Shown here piece after piece: positions 32,470 to 40,156 of a stretch of DNA of 64,000 nt. Location: NCBI GenBank assembly GCA_035645695.1, contig DASQMC010000030.1:92666-156665 (forward strand), read 5' to 3'. Origin of the DNA: JAIVJZ01 sp035645695 (GTDB lineage: Bacteria > Acidobacteriota > Blastocatellia > Pyrinomonadales > Pyrinomonadaceae). Positions within the stretch are counted from its first letter, which is position 1; every line of letters begins with the position of its first letter. Below the pieces are notes generated by a model. That model did not search any database. It saw only the letters and a list, made by a program, of their open reading frames with translations, and was not told the origin of the DNA. The position numbers were made by a program, and so were the translations under genes.

Positions 32470-33120
32470 ATGGAACTGACTGTCGCCATCACGGGAGCTT
32501 CCGGCGCGCTTTACGCACACCGCACGCTGATTCATCTGGCGTCGAGCGGCGTGGTCGAGCGGATCAATTTGATCATGTCGGAGGCGGCGCAAATCGTGGC
32601 GCGCGTCGAACTCGGCGCGAACCTGCAAGGCGGCGACGCGCGCGCGATCAACGAATGGGTCGGCGTCGCGCCGGAATCGAAACTGATTCGCGCGCACCGC
32701 CTCGACAACATGGCGGCGACGCCCGCCTCGGGGTCGCACCCGCAGGCGGGCATGATGATCGTCCCGTGCTCGATGGGTACGCTCGGCGCAATCGCTTCCG
32801 GCGCGGGCACGAACCTCATACACCGCGCCGCCGACGTGACCCTGAAGGAAGGGCGCAAGCTCGTCATCGTCCCGCGCGAGTCGCCTTACAACGCCATCCA
32901 CCTTGAGAACATGCTGCGACTCGCGCGCGCCGGGGCGCACATCCTGCCCGCCAGTCCGGGCTTCTATCACCGCCCGCAGAGCATCGAAGAGTTGGTCGAT
33001 CATCTCGTCTTTCGCCTGCTCGATCAATTCGGCGTGCCCCACTCGCAGCGCACGCGCTGGCAAGGCGATCCGGCGTTGTTGACGAACGCCTCCCCGGCCG
33101 CCGCTGCTGACGGCGACTGA
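32470..33120 (+). CDS. ubiX: Flavin prenyltransferase UbiX
   Basis: UbiX prenylates FMN with dimethylallyl phosphate to make the cofactor of UbiD-type decarboxylases. The N-terminal Rossmann signature TVAITGASGALYA is followed by the core motifs IVPCSMGTLGAIASGAGTNLIHRAADVTLKEGRKLVIVPRESPYNAIHLENMLRLARAGAHILPASPGFYHRPQ. The 216-aa length is normal. It neighbours a UbiA-type prenyltransferase and the futalosine genes, which fits the UbiX/UbiD step in the futalosine menaquinone pathway, although ubiD is not seen here. Confidence 0.93.
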   Translation: MELTVAITGASGALYAHRTLIHLASSGVVERINLIMSEAAQIVARVELGANLQGGDARAINEWVGVAPESKLIRAHRLDNMAATPASGSHPQAGMMIVPCSMGTLGAIASGAGTNLIHRAADVTLKEGRKLVIVPRESPYNAIHLENMLRLARAGAHILPASPGFYHRPQSIEELVDHLVFRLLDQFGVPHSQRTRWQGDPALLTNASPAAAADGD

Positions 33121-33138
33121 AACGAGCGAACGAGTTTG

Positions 33139-34026
33139 ATGTCTTCCGAACTAACCAACACGACGGCGCGCAATATCCGCACGACGCTCGAAATGATCAA
33201 GATCGAGCACACGCTCTTTGCGCTGCCCTTCGCCCTGCTCGGCGCGGTGCTCGCGGCGCGGGGCGTGCCGCCCGTCCGGCAGTTGCTCTGGATCACGGCG
33301 GCCATGGTGGGCGCGCGCTCCGCCGCAATGGCCTTCAACCGCATCGCCGATCACAGGTACGACGCGGCCAACCCGCGCACGAGCGGGCGCGCCATTCCGG
33401 CCGGATTGCTCTCTTTGAAATTCGCCTGGGCGTTCACGCTCACGTCGGCCGCGCTCTTTTTCGTCGCGGCGGCGATGCTGAATCGCTTGACGCTCGCGCT
33501 CGCGCCCGTCGCGCTCGCCAGCGTGCTGCTCTATTCATACACGAAGCGTTTCACGTCGCTTTCGCACCTCGCGCTCGGCTGGTGCCTGGCAATCGCGCCG
33601 ACGGGCGCGTGGATCGCCGTGCGGGGCGCAATCGACAGTTTCGTGCCGCTGCTGCTCTCGCTCGTCGTGCTGCTCTGGACGGCCGGGTTCGACGTGCTCT
33701 ATGCCTGTCAGGATTACGACTTCGACCGCCGCGCCGGTTTGCGCTCGATCCCGGCGCGCGTCGGCATCGGGCGTGCGCTCTGGATTTCGCGACTGCTCCA
33801 CGCCTGCGCGTTCGTCGCGCTCGTCGCGCTCTACTCGGCGGCGACGCCCGGCGCGCTCGCACTCTGCGGCGTCGTCGCCACCGGCGCGCTGCTCGTCTAT
33901 CAACACTCGCTCGTGCGCGCAGACGATCTCAGCCGCCTCAATGCCGCGTTCTTCACGACGAACGCCTTCGTCAGCGTGATCCTATTCATCACCTTCGGCG
34001 GCGCGGTGTTGTTGGGGAAGTTCTAA
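33139..34026 (+). CDS. UbiA-family prenyltransferase (MqnP-like)
   Basis: This integral membrane enzyme attaches the isoprenoid chain to the aromatic head group of menaquinone, here probably as MqnP of the futalosine pathway. The first catalytic motif is NRIADHRYDAANPRT (NxxxDxxxD) and the second is DFDRRAGLRSIP, near residue 195. About eight hydrophobic segments are present. The ATG at 33139 is chosen over the TTG three bases earlier. It is 18 bp from the ubiX stop, so the genes form an operon. The alternative of a ubiquinone UbiA is unlikely because mqnE and mqnD follow. Confidence 0.87.
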   Translation: MSSELTNTTARNIRTTLEMIKIEHTLFALPFALLGAVLAARGVPPVRQLLWITAAMVGARSAAMAFNRIADHRYDAANPRTSGRAIPAGLLSLKFAWAFTLTSAALFFVAAAMLNRLTLALAPVALASVLLYSYTKRFTSLSHLALGWCLAIAPTGAWIAVRGAIDSFVPLLLSLVVLLWTAGFDVLYACQDYDFDRRAGLRSIPARVGIGRALWISRLLHACAFVALVALYSAATPGALALCGVVATGALLVYQHSLVRADDLSRLNAAFFTTNAFVSVILFITFGGAVLLGKF

Positions 34027-34072
34027 GGTTTCGTCGTTGCCCGGCCGTCGAGCCGTGAGGGAGAAATTAAAC

Positions 34073-34681
34073 ATGAGCGCAACTTTAACTTCCGGCGAAC
34101 GCGAACCGCTCGTCATCCACTTCAGCCCGATCCTGAAGAAAATGAGCGAACAGGAGTTCTACGAGTTCTGCCGCCTCAACCCCGACCTGAGCCTCGAACT
34201 CACGAGCGAAGGAGACCTCATCATCATGCCTCCGACCGGCGGAAAATCTGGCTTACGGAATGCGATCCTCATAACGCGTCTCACGGCATGGGCTTTAGAA
34301 GATAAAAGTGGGCAAGCCTTCGACTCGTCCACCGCCTTTACGCTGCCGAACGGCGCGAAGCGTTCGCCGGATTTCGCATGGGTTGTTAATGAACGATGGA
34401 ACGCTTTGACGGAAGAGGAACAGGAACGCTTCCCGCCGCTCTGCCCCGACTTCGTGGTGGAGTTGCGTTCGCGCACGGACACGCTCAAAAATCTGCGGCA
34501 GAAGATGGAAGAATACGTGGCGAACGGCGCGCGGCTCGGCTGGCTCATCGACCCGCAGGAGCGACGCGTCTACGCCTATCGCCCCGGCGCGGCCGTCGAG
34601 CAGTTGGACGACCCGCGCACCGTCTCCGGCGACCCCGTGCTGCGCGGTCTCGTGTTGGAGTTGCAGGAAATCTGGGACTGA
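34073..34681 (+). CDS. Uma2-family (DUF820) restriction-like endonuclease
   Basis: This 202-residue protein belongs to the Uma2/DUF820 group with a PD-(D/E)XK nuclease fold. It shows MSEQEFYEFCRLNPDLSLELTSEGDLIIMPPTGG, SPDFAWVVNERW and CPDFVVELRSRTDTL, where the E-x-R pattern and preceding Asp are candidate metal ligands. The C-terminal GWLIDPQERRVYAYRPG is also conserved. The family is abundant in cyanobacteria and Acidobacteria and usually of unknown role. GAGGGAGAA lies just upstream of the ATG at 34073. It sits in the middle of a menaquinone gene cluster without an obvious functional link. Confidence 0.85.
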   Translation: MSATLTSGEREPLVIHFSPILKKMSEQEFYEFCRLNPDLSLELTSEGDLIIMPPTGGKSGLRNAILITRLTAWALEDKSGQAFDSSTAFTLPNGAKRSPDFAWVVNERWNALTEEEQERFPPLCPDFVVELRSRTDTLKNLRQKMEEYVANGARLGWLIDPQERRVYAYRPGAAVEQLDDPRTVSGDPVLRGLVLELQEIWD

Positions 34682-34693
34682 CGGATCGAAATA

Positions 34694-35809
34694 ATGAACA
34701 TGGATTTTTCACACGACCCGAAACTGAACCGCATCGCCGCCAAGGTTGAAGCGCGAGCGCGCCTGTCTTTCGACGACGGCGTTGACCTCTACGCGACGGA
34801 CGATCTGGCCGCGCTCGCGAAACTGGCCGACGGCGTTCGTCGTCGCCTGCACGGGCGGCGCACTTACTTCAACGTCAACCGCCATTTCAACTACACGAAC
34901 GTCTGTTACGCCGATTGCAAGTTCTGCGGCTTCTACCGCACGCCGCGCATGCCCGACGCCTACACGCACAACGTCGAGGAGGCCGTCGAGGTGGCGGGCA
35001 AAGCGGTGGCCGAGGGCGCGACGGAGTTGCACATCGTCGGCGGGTTGAACACGAAGCTGCCGTTCAAGTACTACACGGACTTGCTCGCGAGTTTAAAGCG
35101 CGCTTACCCGCGGCTTCACCTGAAAGCCTTCACGATGGTCGAACTCGACCACATGGCCGACTTCTACAAGATGCGCGACGAGGACGTGATCGAGCGTTTG
35201 AAAGAGGCGGGGATGGATTCGTGCCCCGGCGGCGGCGCGGAGATTTTTCGCGAGCCGACGCGCTCGCTTATTTGCGCGCACAAGACGGACGCCGAACGCT
35301 GGCTTGCGCTCTCCGGTAAAGTTCACGCCGCCGGTTTGCGCTCTAACGCGACGATGCTCTACGGCCACGTCGAATCCGTCGAAGACCGCGTGGATCACTT
35401 CGTGCGCCTGCGCGACCAGCAGGACGCCTCGGGCGGCTTTCAGTGCTTCATACCGCTCGCCTTCTACCCGGAAGGGACGAAACTCGCGCATTGCGCGGGG
35501 CCGTCGGGCGTCGATTCGTTAAAGACTATCGCCGTCTCGCGTCTCATGCTCGACAATTTCCCGCACATCAAAGCCTACTGGGTGATGCTCGGCAAGCGGC
35601 TCGCGCAGGTCGCGTTGCACTACGGCGCGAACGATCTGGACGGCACGATCACCGAGGGCGGCGAACTCAGCGAAAGCTACTCGGTCGAGTCGAACAACGA
35701 AGTGAAGATGAACAAGAATGAGATCGCCGTGCTGATAGAAGACGCCGGTTTCGAGGCCGTCGAGCGCGACACGCTCTACCGTCCCATAGAGGAGATGACG
35801 GCCGCTTAG
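34694..35809 (+). CDS. mqnE: Aminofutalosine synthase MqnE
   Basis: This radical-SAM enzyme joins 3-[(1-carboxyvinyl)oxy]benzoate and SAM-derived adenosine to form aminofutalosine. The CX3CX2C cluster motif is CYADCKFCGF (Cys71, Cys75 and Cys78). GGGAEIFREPTRSLICAHKTDAERWL distinguishes it from the related MqnC. The 371-aa length and the C-terminal half (GGFQCFIPLAFYPEGTKLAH, HIKAYWVMLGKRLAQVALHYGANDLDGTITEGG) are typical. It lies 12 bp after the Uma2 stop. Confidence 0.93.
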   Translation: MNMDFSHDPKLNRIAAKVEARARLSFDDGVDLYATDDLAALAKLADGVRRRLHGRRTYFNVNRHFNYTNVCYADCKFCGFYRTPRMPDAYTHNVEEAVEVAGKAVAEGATELHIVGGLNTKLPFKYYTDLLASLKRAYPRLHLKAFTMVELDHMADFYKMRDEDVIERLKEAGMDSCPGGGAEIFREPTRSLICAHKTDAERWLALSGKVHAAGLRSNATMLYGHVESVEDRVDHFVRLRDQQDASGGFQCFIPLAFYPEGTKLAHCAGPSGVDSLKTIAVSRLMLDNFPHIKAYWVMLGKRLAQVALHYGANDLDGTITEGGELSESYSVESNNEVKMNKNEIAVLIEDAGFEAVERDTLYRPIEEMTAA

Positions 35810-35844
35810 GCCAAACTTCCACGCGCTTATAACCCTTGAACGCG

Positions 35845-36633
35845 ATGACACTGACAACACCATTCGACACCGAGCCGACGAAGCGGTTCACGGAGCGCGT
35901 GGCGAACTATGCGGCTTACCGCCCGAAGTATCCGTCGGCGGTCGTGGAGTTCATGCGCGCGGAGTTGGGCTTGGGGCAGTCGTCGGTCGTCGCGGATGTC
36001 GGGGCGGGGACGGGCATCTGGACGGAGATGTTGCTGCGGCGCGAGGGCGGCTGTCACACGGTCTTCGCCGTCGAACCGAACGATGCGATGCGCGCCGAGG
36101 TTGAAAAATCTCTCGGCAAGTTCCCCTGTTTCAAGAGCGTGAACGGTACGGCCGAGGCGACGACGCTTCCCGCCGCGAGCGTCGATTTCGTCACGGCGGC
36201 GCAGGCGTTCCACTGGTTCGACACGGCGCGCGCGCGGGCGGAGTTCGCGCGCCTACTGAAACCGAGCGGGTGGCTGGTCTTGATGTGGAACATGCGCCGG
36301 ATTGAGACGACGCCCTTCCTGCTTGAACTCGAACGCATCCTGCGCGCTTACGGCACGGACTACGAACGCGTCGCCGCGGACAATCCCGGCCGTGAGTTGA
36401 TGGCGGAGGTTTTTCCGCGCGGCCACGGCACGCGGAGTTTCGCGCACGAGCAAATTCTGGATTACGAAGCCCTGCGCGGCCGCTGGCTATCGGCCTCCTA
36501 CGTGCCGCTCGCGGGGCATCCCCACCACGAGCCGATGTTCGACTCGCTCAGGCGCGCTTTCGACGCTCACCAGCGAGACGGCGTAGTCTCAATCGAATAC
36601 GAGGCGGTCGTGTATTACGGCCGACTGCTTTGA
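35845..36633 (+). CDS. Class I SAM-dependent methyltransferase
   Basis: This 262-residue methyltransferase has the SAM-binding motif VVADVGAGTGIWTEMLL, acidic loop FAVEPNDAM, and the post-motif TLPAASVDFVTAAQAFHWFD, as in the UbiE/YcgJ-type and other quinone or small-molecule methyltransferases. The HWF after the motif is typical of the Methyltransf_11 group. The ATG at 35845 is used rather than TTG at 35836. It lies between mqnE and mqnD and could methylate the menaquinone precursor as a MenG/UbiE-like enzyme, but sequence alone cannot decide this. Confidence 0.8.
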   Translation: MTLTTPFDTEPTKRFTERVANYAAYRPKYPSAVVEFMRAELGLGQSSVVADVGAGTGIWTEMLLRREGGCHTVFAVEPNDAMRAEVEKSLGKFPCFKSVNGTAEATTLPAASVDFVTAAQAFHWFDTARARAEFARLLKPSGWLVLMWNMRRIETTPFLLELERILRAYGTDYERVAADNPGRELMAEVFPRGHGTRSFAHEQILDYEALRGRWLSASYVPLAGHPHHEPMFDSLRRAFDAHQRDGVVSIEYEAVVYYGRLL

Positions 36634-36693
36634 CCCGACCGGCCGATGCTCAAACGCGGCCGACCCGGTGGCGAAACTTTTTTGAACTTGAAC

Positions 36694-37296
36694 ATGACGA
36701 GAAGATTCAACTTACACGCTCGCGCGACGAATCGCGCCGCGCTGACACTCTTCGCGCTGGCGGCGCTGGCGGGGGCGGTCGCCGTTGTCGCCGACGCGCG
36801 CCCGCAGAAGCGTCCCGGCGCGAAGCGAGCGGCGTCGGCGACGACGGGCGCGCCGCCGCGTTTCGCCGATTACACGGTGCGGGAAGTCTATCAGGGTCGC
36901 ATCGCCCCGGTCGTTCTGGACAACAGGCGGGCGCGTATGTTTCGCGGCAGATTGAGGGAAGATTCGCGGCAAGGGCCGAACTTCGCCGGTCGATACACGG
37001 TTGTGTCATGGGGGTGCGGTACGGGCTGCGCGCAGGTGGCCGTGGTTGACGCCGCGACGGGCAGGGTCTACTGGCCGCCGCTCGAATACACGGACATCCC
37101 GGAGTCTTCGGAGACAGACCCCGCGCGCCACCCGAACTTCCGCCTCGACAGCAAACTGCTCGTGCTCACGCGCTCTCATTACGACGGCCGCGGCGGTCGC
37201 ACGGCCTACTATTACCTGTTCGATAAAAACCGCTTTCGCCTGCTTCGCCGGGCGGAAGAGAGAGACCCCGATGCGGAAAGTTCGCCCGAGCAATAA
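36694..37296 (+). CDS. Secreted hypothetical protein
   Basis: This 200-residue protein has a signal peptide-like N-terminus (LHARATNRAALTLFALAALAGAVAVVADA). A mature domain follows: FRGRLREDSRQGPNFAGRYTVVSWGCGTGCAQVAVVDAATGRVYW and LLVLTRSHYDGRGGRTAYYYLFDKNRF. The paired cysteines (CGTGC) and the NFAGRYTV strand recall small periplasmic domains found in Acidobacteria and Proteobacteria. The start at 36694 is chosen because the upstream in-frame part is not signal-like. It lies between the methyltransferase and mqnD in the same direction. Confidence 0.7.
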   Translation: MTRRFNLHARATNRAALTLFALAALAGAVAVVADARPQKRPGAKRAASATTGAPPRFADYTVREVYQGRIAPVVLDNRRARMFRGRLREDSRQGPNFAGRYTVVSWGCGTGCAQVAVVDAATGRVYWPPLEYTDIPESSETDPARHPNFRLDSKLLVLTRSHYDGRGGRTAYYYLFDKNRFRLLRRAEERDPDAESSPEQ

Positions 37297-37307
37297 TATT
37301 CACGCTT

Positions 37308-38144
37308 ATGACGACACAAACAATCACCGTCGCGCACTCGCCCGACTCCGACGACGCCTTCATGTTCTACGGCCTCGCCACCAACAAACTCGACACCGGA
37401 AGTTTGCGCTTCACGCACGTTCTCGAAGACATACAGAGTTTGAACGAGAAGGCCATGCGCGGCGTCTACGACGTGACGGCCGTCAGCTTTCACGCCTACG
37501 CCTACATCTCGGATAAGTACGCGCTGCTGCCGCACGGCGCGAGCATCGGCGATAACTACGGCCCCATCGTCGTCTCGCGCGAGAAGTTCAAACCGGAAGA
37601 GATCGCGTCTCTGAAAGTCGCCGTGCCGGGGAAGTTGACGAGCGCGTTCCTCGCCCTGAGCATCTACTGTCCGGGGTTCTCTTACGAGGTCGTGCCTTTC
37701 GACAGGATCATCGACGCGGTGCGGGAGGGGCGCGCCGACGCGGGCTTGCTCATCCACGAGGGGCAGCTTTTCTACCAGTCGCTCGGCCTGCACAAAGTCT
37801 TAGACCTCGGCGAGTGGTGGCACGAACGCACGGGCTTGCCGCTGCCGATGGGCGGCAACGTCATCCGCCGCGACCTCGGCGCAGACACGATCTCGCGCGT
37901 CTCGAAGTGCCTCCACGACAGCATTCGCTACTCGCTCGACAATCGCGCCGACGCCCTCGAATACGCGATGCAGTTCGCGCGCGACATGGAACCGGAACTG
38001 GCCGACCGCTTCGTCGGCATGTGGGTCAACGAACTGACGCTCGACTACACCGACCGCGGACGCACGGCCGTCCAGCGCCTCCTCGACGAGGGCGCCGAGC
38101 GCGGCGTCATCCCGCACCGCGTCAAAGTCGAATTCGTACAATAG
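37308..38144 (+). CDS. mqnD: 1,4-dihydroxy-6-naphthoate synthase MqnD
   Basis: This enzyme converts cyclic dehypoxanthinylfutalosine to 1,4-dihydroxy-6-naphthoate. Recognisable segments are ITVAHSPDSDDAFMFYGLATNKLDTG, VSFHAYAYISDKYALLPHGASIGDNYGPIVV, GRADAGLLIHEGQLFYQSLGLHKVLDLGEWWHERTGLPLPMGG and the C-terminal ADRFVGMWVNELTLDYTDRGR. The length, 278 aa, is usual. It is the last gene of the menaquinone string and is followed directly by a repeat hairpin. MqnA and MqnC are not in the window and must be elsewhere. Confidence 0.94.
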   Translation: MTTQTITVAHSPDSDDAFMFYGLATNKLDTGSLRFTHVLEDIQSLNEKAMRGVYDVTAVSFHAYAYISDKYALLPHGASIGDNYGPIVVSREKFKPEEIASLKVAVPGKLTSAFLALSIYCPGFSYEVVPFDRIIDAVREGRADAGLLIHEGQLFYQSLGLHKVLDLGEWWHERTGLPLPMGGNVIRRDLGADTISRVSKCLHDSIRYSLDNRADALEYAMQFARDMEPELADRFVGMWVNELTLDYTDRGRTAVQRLLDEGAERGVIPHRVKVEFVQ

Positions 38145-38271
38145 GAAAGTGAGCAGTAAGAAAGTGAGCAGTGAGCAGTGAGCAGTAAGCAGTGAGCAGT
38201 AAGAAAAGAGGGAGCAATAAGCGAAGGGTTTTAACTGCTTACTGCTCACTGCTCACTGCTTACTTTCTTCC
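38145..38271. repeat. Heptamer inverted-repeat hairpin (CAGTGAG units)
   Basis: The left arm carries AGTGAGC and AGTAAGC units in tandem (38147-38203), and the right arm (38232-38269) carries the complementary ACTGCTC/ACTGCTT units. The loop has about 27 nt. It begins right after the mqnD stop codon and ends 25 bp before the next gene start. Confidence 0.85.
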
Positions 38272-38296
38272 GGCAAAACTTCCACGGAGAAAATTT

Positions 38297-39163
38297 ATGA
38301 AAAGCTCTCGCTTGTTATTCGCCGTGTTGGCGACTCTCACGCTTACAGCGGCGGCGGCCGTTGTGCCGCCCGCGTCGGCGCAACAGGTTTCGACGGCCTC
38401 GACGAAAGCGCCGGGCGTCTCGCCTGCGGGCGTCGATGTCGAACGCATCATTCGGGAGTTCACGACCAAAGAGGCGATGTTTCGCTCCGCGCTCAACCAG
38501 TACAGTTTCAAGCGCGAGGCCATCGTGCAAACTATCGGAATGGGCGGGCAGATTTCCGGCGAGTATCGCCGCGTCTCGCGTTTCGTCTTCGACGACACCG
38601 GCAAACGCTACGAGAAGATCGAGTTGTTCCCGATCCCGACCCTCACCGAAATTCAACTCACGCCGGAAGACCTGGAAGACATGAGCGGCGTGCAAACCTT
38701 CGCGCTCGAACCTTCCAGAGTCAACCTATACAACATCAGCTACGTCGGTCGCGAGAAGATCGACGAGTTGAATTTGTACGTCTTCGACGTGGAGCCGAAG
38801 GTGTTGCCCGACCCGAAGAAGACGAAGGAGCGTTTCTTCAAGGGGCGCGTCTGGGTTGACGATCAGGATTTGCAGGTGGTGAAGGTGCGCGGCAAGGGCG
38901 TGCCCGAAAAGAAGGGCGAGCGCTTCCCGACTTTCGAGACTTATCGCGAACAGATCGACGGCAAGTTCTGGTTTCCCACTTACACCTACGCCGACGAGGA
39001 ACTGATTTTCGACAGCGGCGCGGTCGTCCACCTGCGCATGCGCATCACCTTCAAGGACTTCGCGCGGCCGCGCGCCAAGGTGAAAGTCATCGACGAGGGG
39101 CAGGACATCATCCCCGACGCTTCGCCCGCTCCGACGCCCAGGAAACCTGAGCGGAAACCCTGA
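38297..39163 (+). CDS. Secreted LolA-like outer-membrane lipoprotein-sorting protein
   Basis: This 288-residue protein has a Sec signal peptide (MKSSRLLFAVLATLTLTAAAAVVPPASAQQ). Its domain resembles the LolA/LolB or MucB-type lipoprotein-sorting fold seen in Acidobacteria, with EFTTKEAMFRSALNQYSFKREAIVQTIG, RVSRFVFDDTGKRYEKIELFP, VNLYNISYVGREKIDELNLYVFDVEPK and GRVWVDDQDLQVVKVRGKGVPE. The C-terminus is Pro-rich. The ATG at 38297 has GGAG 9 nt before it and removes repeat-coded residues from the longer frame. Its substrate is unknown. Confidence 0.75.
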   Translation: MKSSRLLFAVLATLTLTAAAAVVPPASAQQVSTASTKAPGVSPAGVDVERIIREFTTKEAMFRSALNQYSFKREAIVQTIGMGGQISGEYRRVSRFVFDDTGKRYEKIELFPIPTLTEIQLTPEDLEDMSGVQTFALEPSRVNLYNISYVGREKIDELNLYVFDVEPKVLPDPKKTKERFFKGRVWVDDQDLQVVKVRGKGVPEKKGERFPTFETYREQIDGKFWFPTYTYADEELIFDSGAVVHLRMRITFKDFARPRAKVKVIDEGQDIIPDASPAPTPRKPERKP

Positions 39164-39180
39164 GCCACGCGCGCGTGTGC

Positions 39181-39240
39181 GCTGAAGATCAAGAAGGCGG
39201 CCGGGAAGCGAATTGTTCCCGGCCGCCTTCAATCTTCAGC
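39181..39240. terminator. Bidirectional terminator between convergent genes
   Basis: GCTGAAGAT and ATCTTCAGC at the ends, and AAGGCGGCCGGGAA / TTCCCGGCCGCCTT within, form a strong imperfect hairpin. It lies exactly between the LolA-like gene and plsC, whose stop codons face each other. Confidence 0.85.
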
Positions 39241-39262
39241 CCCTCGATCTTCCGCGCGTCGC

Positions 39263-40156
39263 TTAACTCCGTGCCAACTCTTCCGCGACGCGCGCGCGCA
39301 CCTCTTCCGAGAGGCGTCTCACGTCTTCTTCCGTAGAGAGCCCGCGGGTTTCGACCGGCGGCAGCATGACCATCTCAATCGTGCCGGGGCGCGCCGTGCC
39401 CATGCCCTTACCCATCAGCCTGTCCGTATTTTTCATCGCCACCGGCACGACGCTCACGCCCGTCTCGACCGCCATGTAGAACGCGCCTTTCTTGAACGGC
39501 AGCAGTTGGCCGGGGCGCGCGCGCGTGCCTTCCGCGAAGACGCCGAAGGAGACGCCGGAGCGGATGCTTTCGGTGGCCGTGCGTACGGTGGAGAGCGCGC
39601 GCTCGCGGCTGGAGCGGTCGATGGCGAGGATTTTGACGAAACCCATGCCGACGCCGAGGATGGGCACTTTCAACAACTCTTTTTTAGCGAACAGCCCGAT
39701 GCGCCGCCCCGTGTAGGCGAAGAGCGTCGCCGTGTCGAGATAGGAGCGATGGTTGGCGATGAAGATGTAAGTCCGCCGCGGGTCGAGTTGTTCCAACCCG
39801 CGCACACGCACGCGCATCCCGCTCAGGCGCAGCCATTGACGCGCGCCCCACATGGCAATCGGGTAAACCCACTCGCGCCTGCCCACTATCCACGCGACCA
39901 CCAGCACCGGCGGCGCGAAGAGGAGCAGGAGCGCGCCCGCGACGAAGAAAATCCACCAGTAGTGCAGCCGGCCGAGAAGCGTGGCCTTCGTCGCCGCCGC
40001 TTTAGGCGCGCCCGCGCCGCGGCTCTCGCCCCCGCGCGTCTCATCCTGTGCGGCGGCAACGGCGGAGGTGCGCGCCCCCCTCGCCCCTGTGCTAGACTCG
40101 ACAGCCGCACTAACGCGTTCCGTCTCAAACAATTTAGGTGAAAGAGAATCAGGCAT
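39263..40156 (-). CDS. plsC: 1-acyl-sn-glycerol-3-phosphate acyltransferase
   Basis: This membrane-bound enzyme makes phosphatidic acid from lysophosphatidic acid and acyl-ACP or acyl-CoA. The catalytic H(X4)D motif is FIANHRSYLD (His136, Asp141). The second box reads VFAEGTRARPGQLLPFKKGAFYMA (EGTR around residues 209-212). It has a hydrophobic helix (IFFVAGALLLLFAPPVLVVAWIV) at about 68-90. An N-terminal extension of about 60 Ala/Gly/Ser-rich residues precedes it, so the true start could be further downstream than ATG 40156. Its start region overlaps the start of the divergent gene at 40155. Confidence 0.88.
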   Translation of the reverse strand: MPDSLSPKLFETERVSAAVESSTGARGARTSAVAAAQDETRGGESRGAGAPKAAATKATLLGRLHYWWIFFVAGALLLLFAPPVLVVAWIVGRREWVYPIAMWGARQWLRLSGMRVRVRGLEQLDPRRTYIFIANHRSYLDTATLFAYTGRRIGLFAKKELLKVPILGVGMGFVKILAIDRSSRERALSTVRTATESIRSGVSFGVFAEGTRARPGQLLPFKKGAFYMAVETGVSVVPVAMKNTDRLMGKGMGTARPGTIEMVMLPPVETRGLSTEEDVRRLSEEVRARVAEELARS

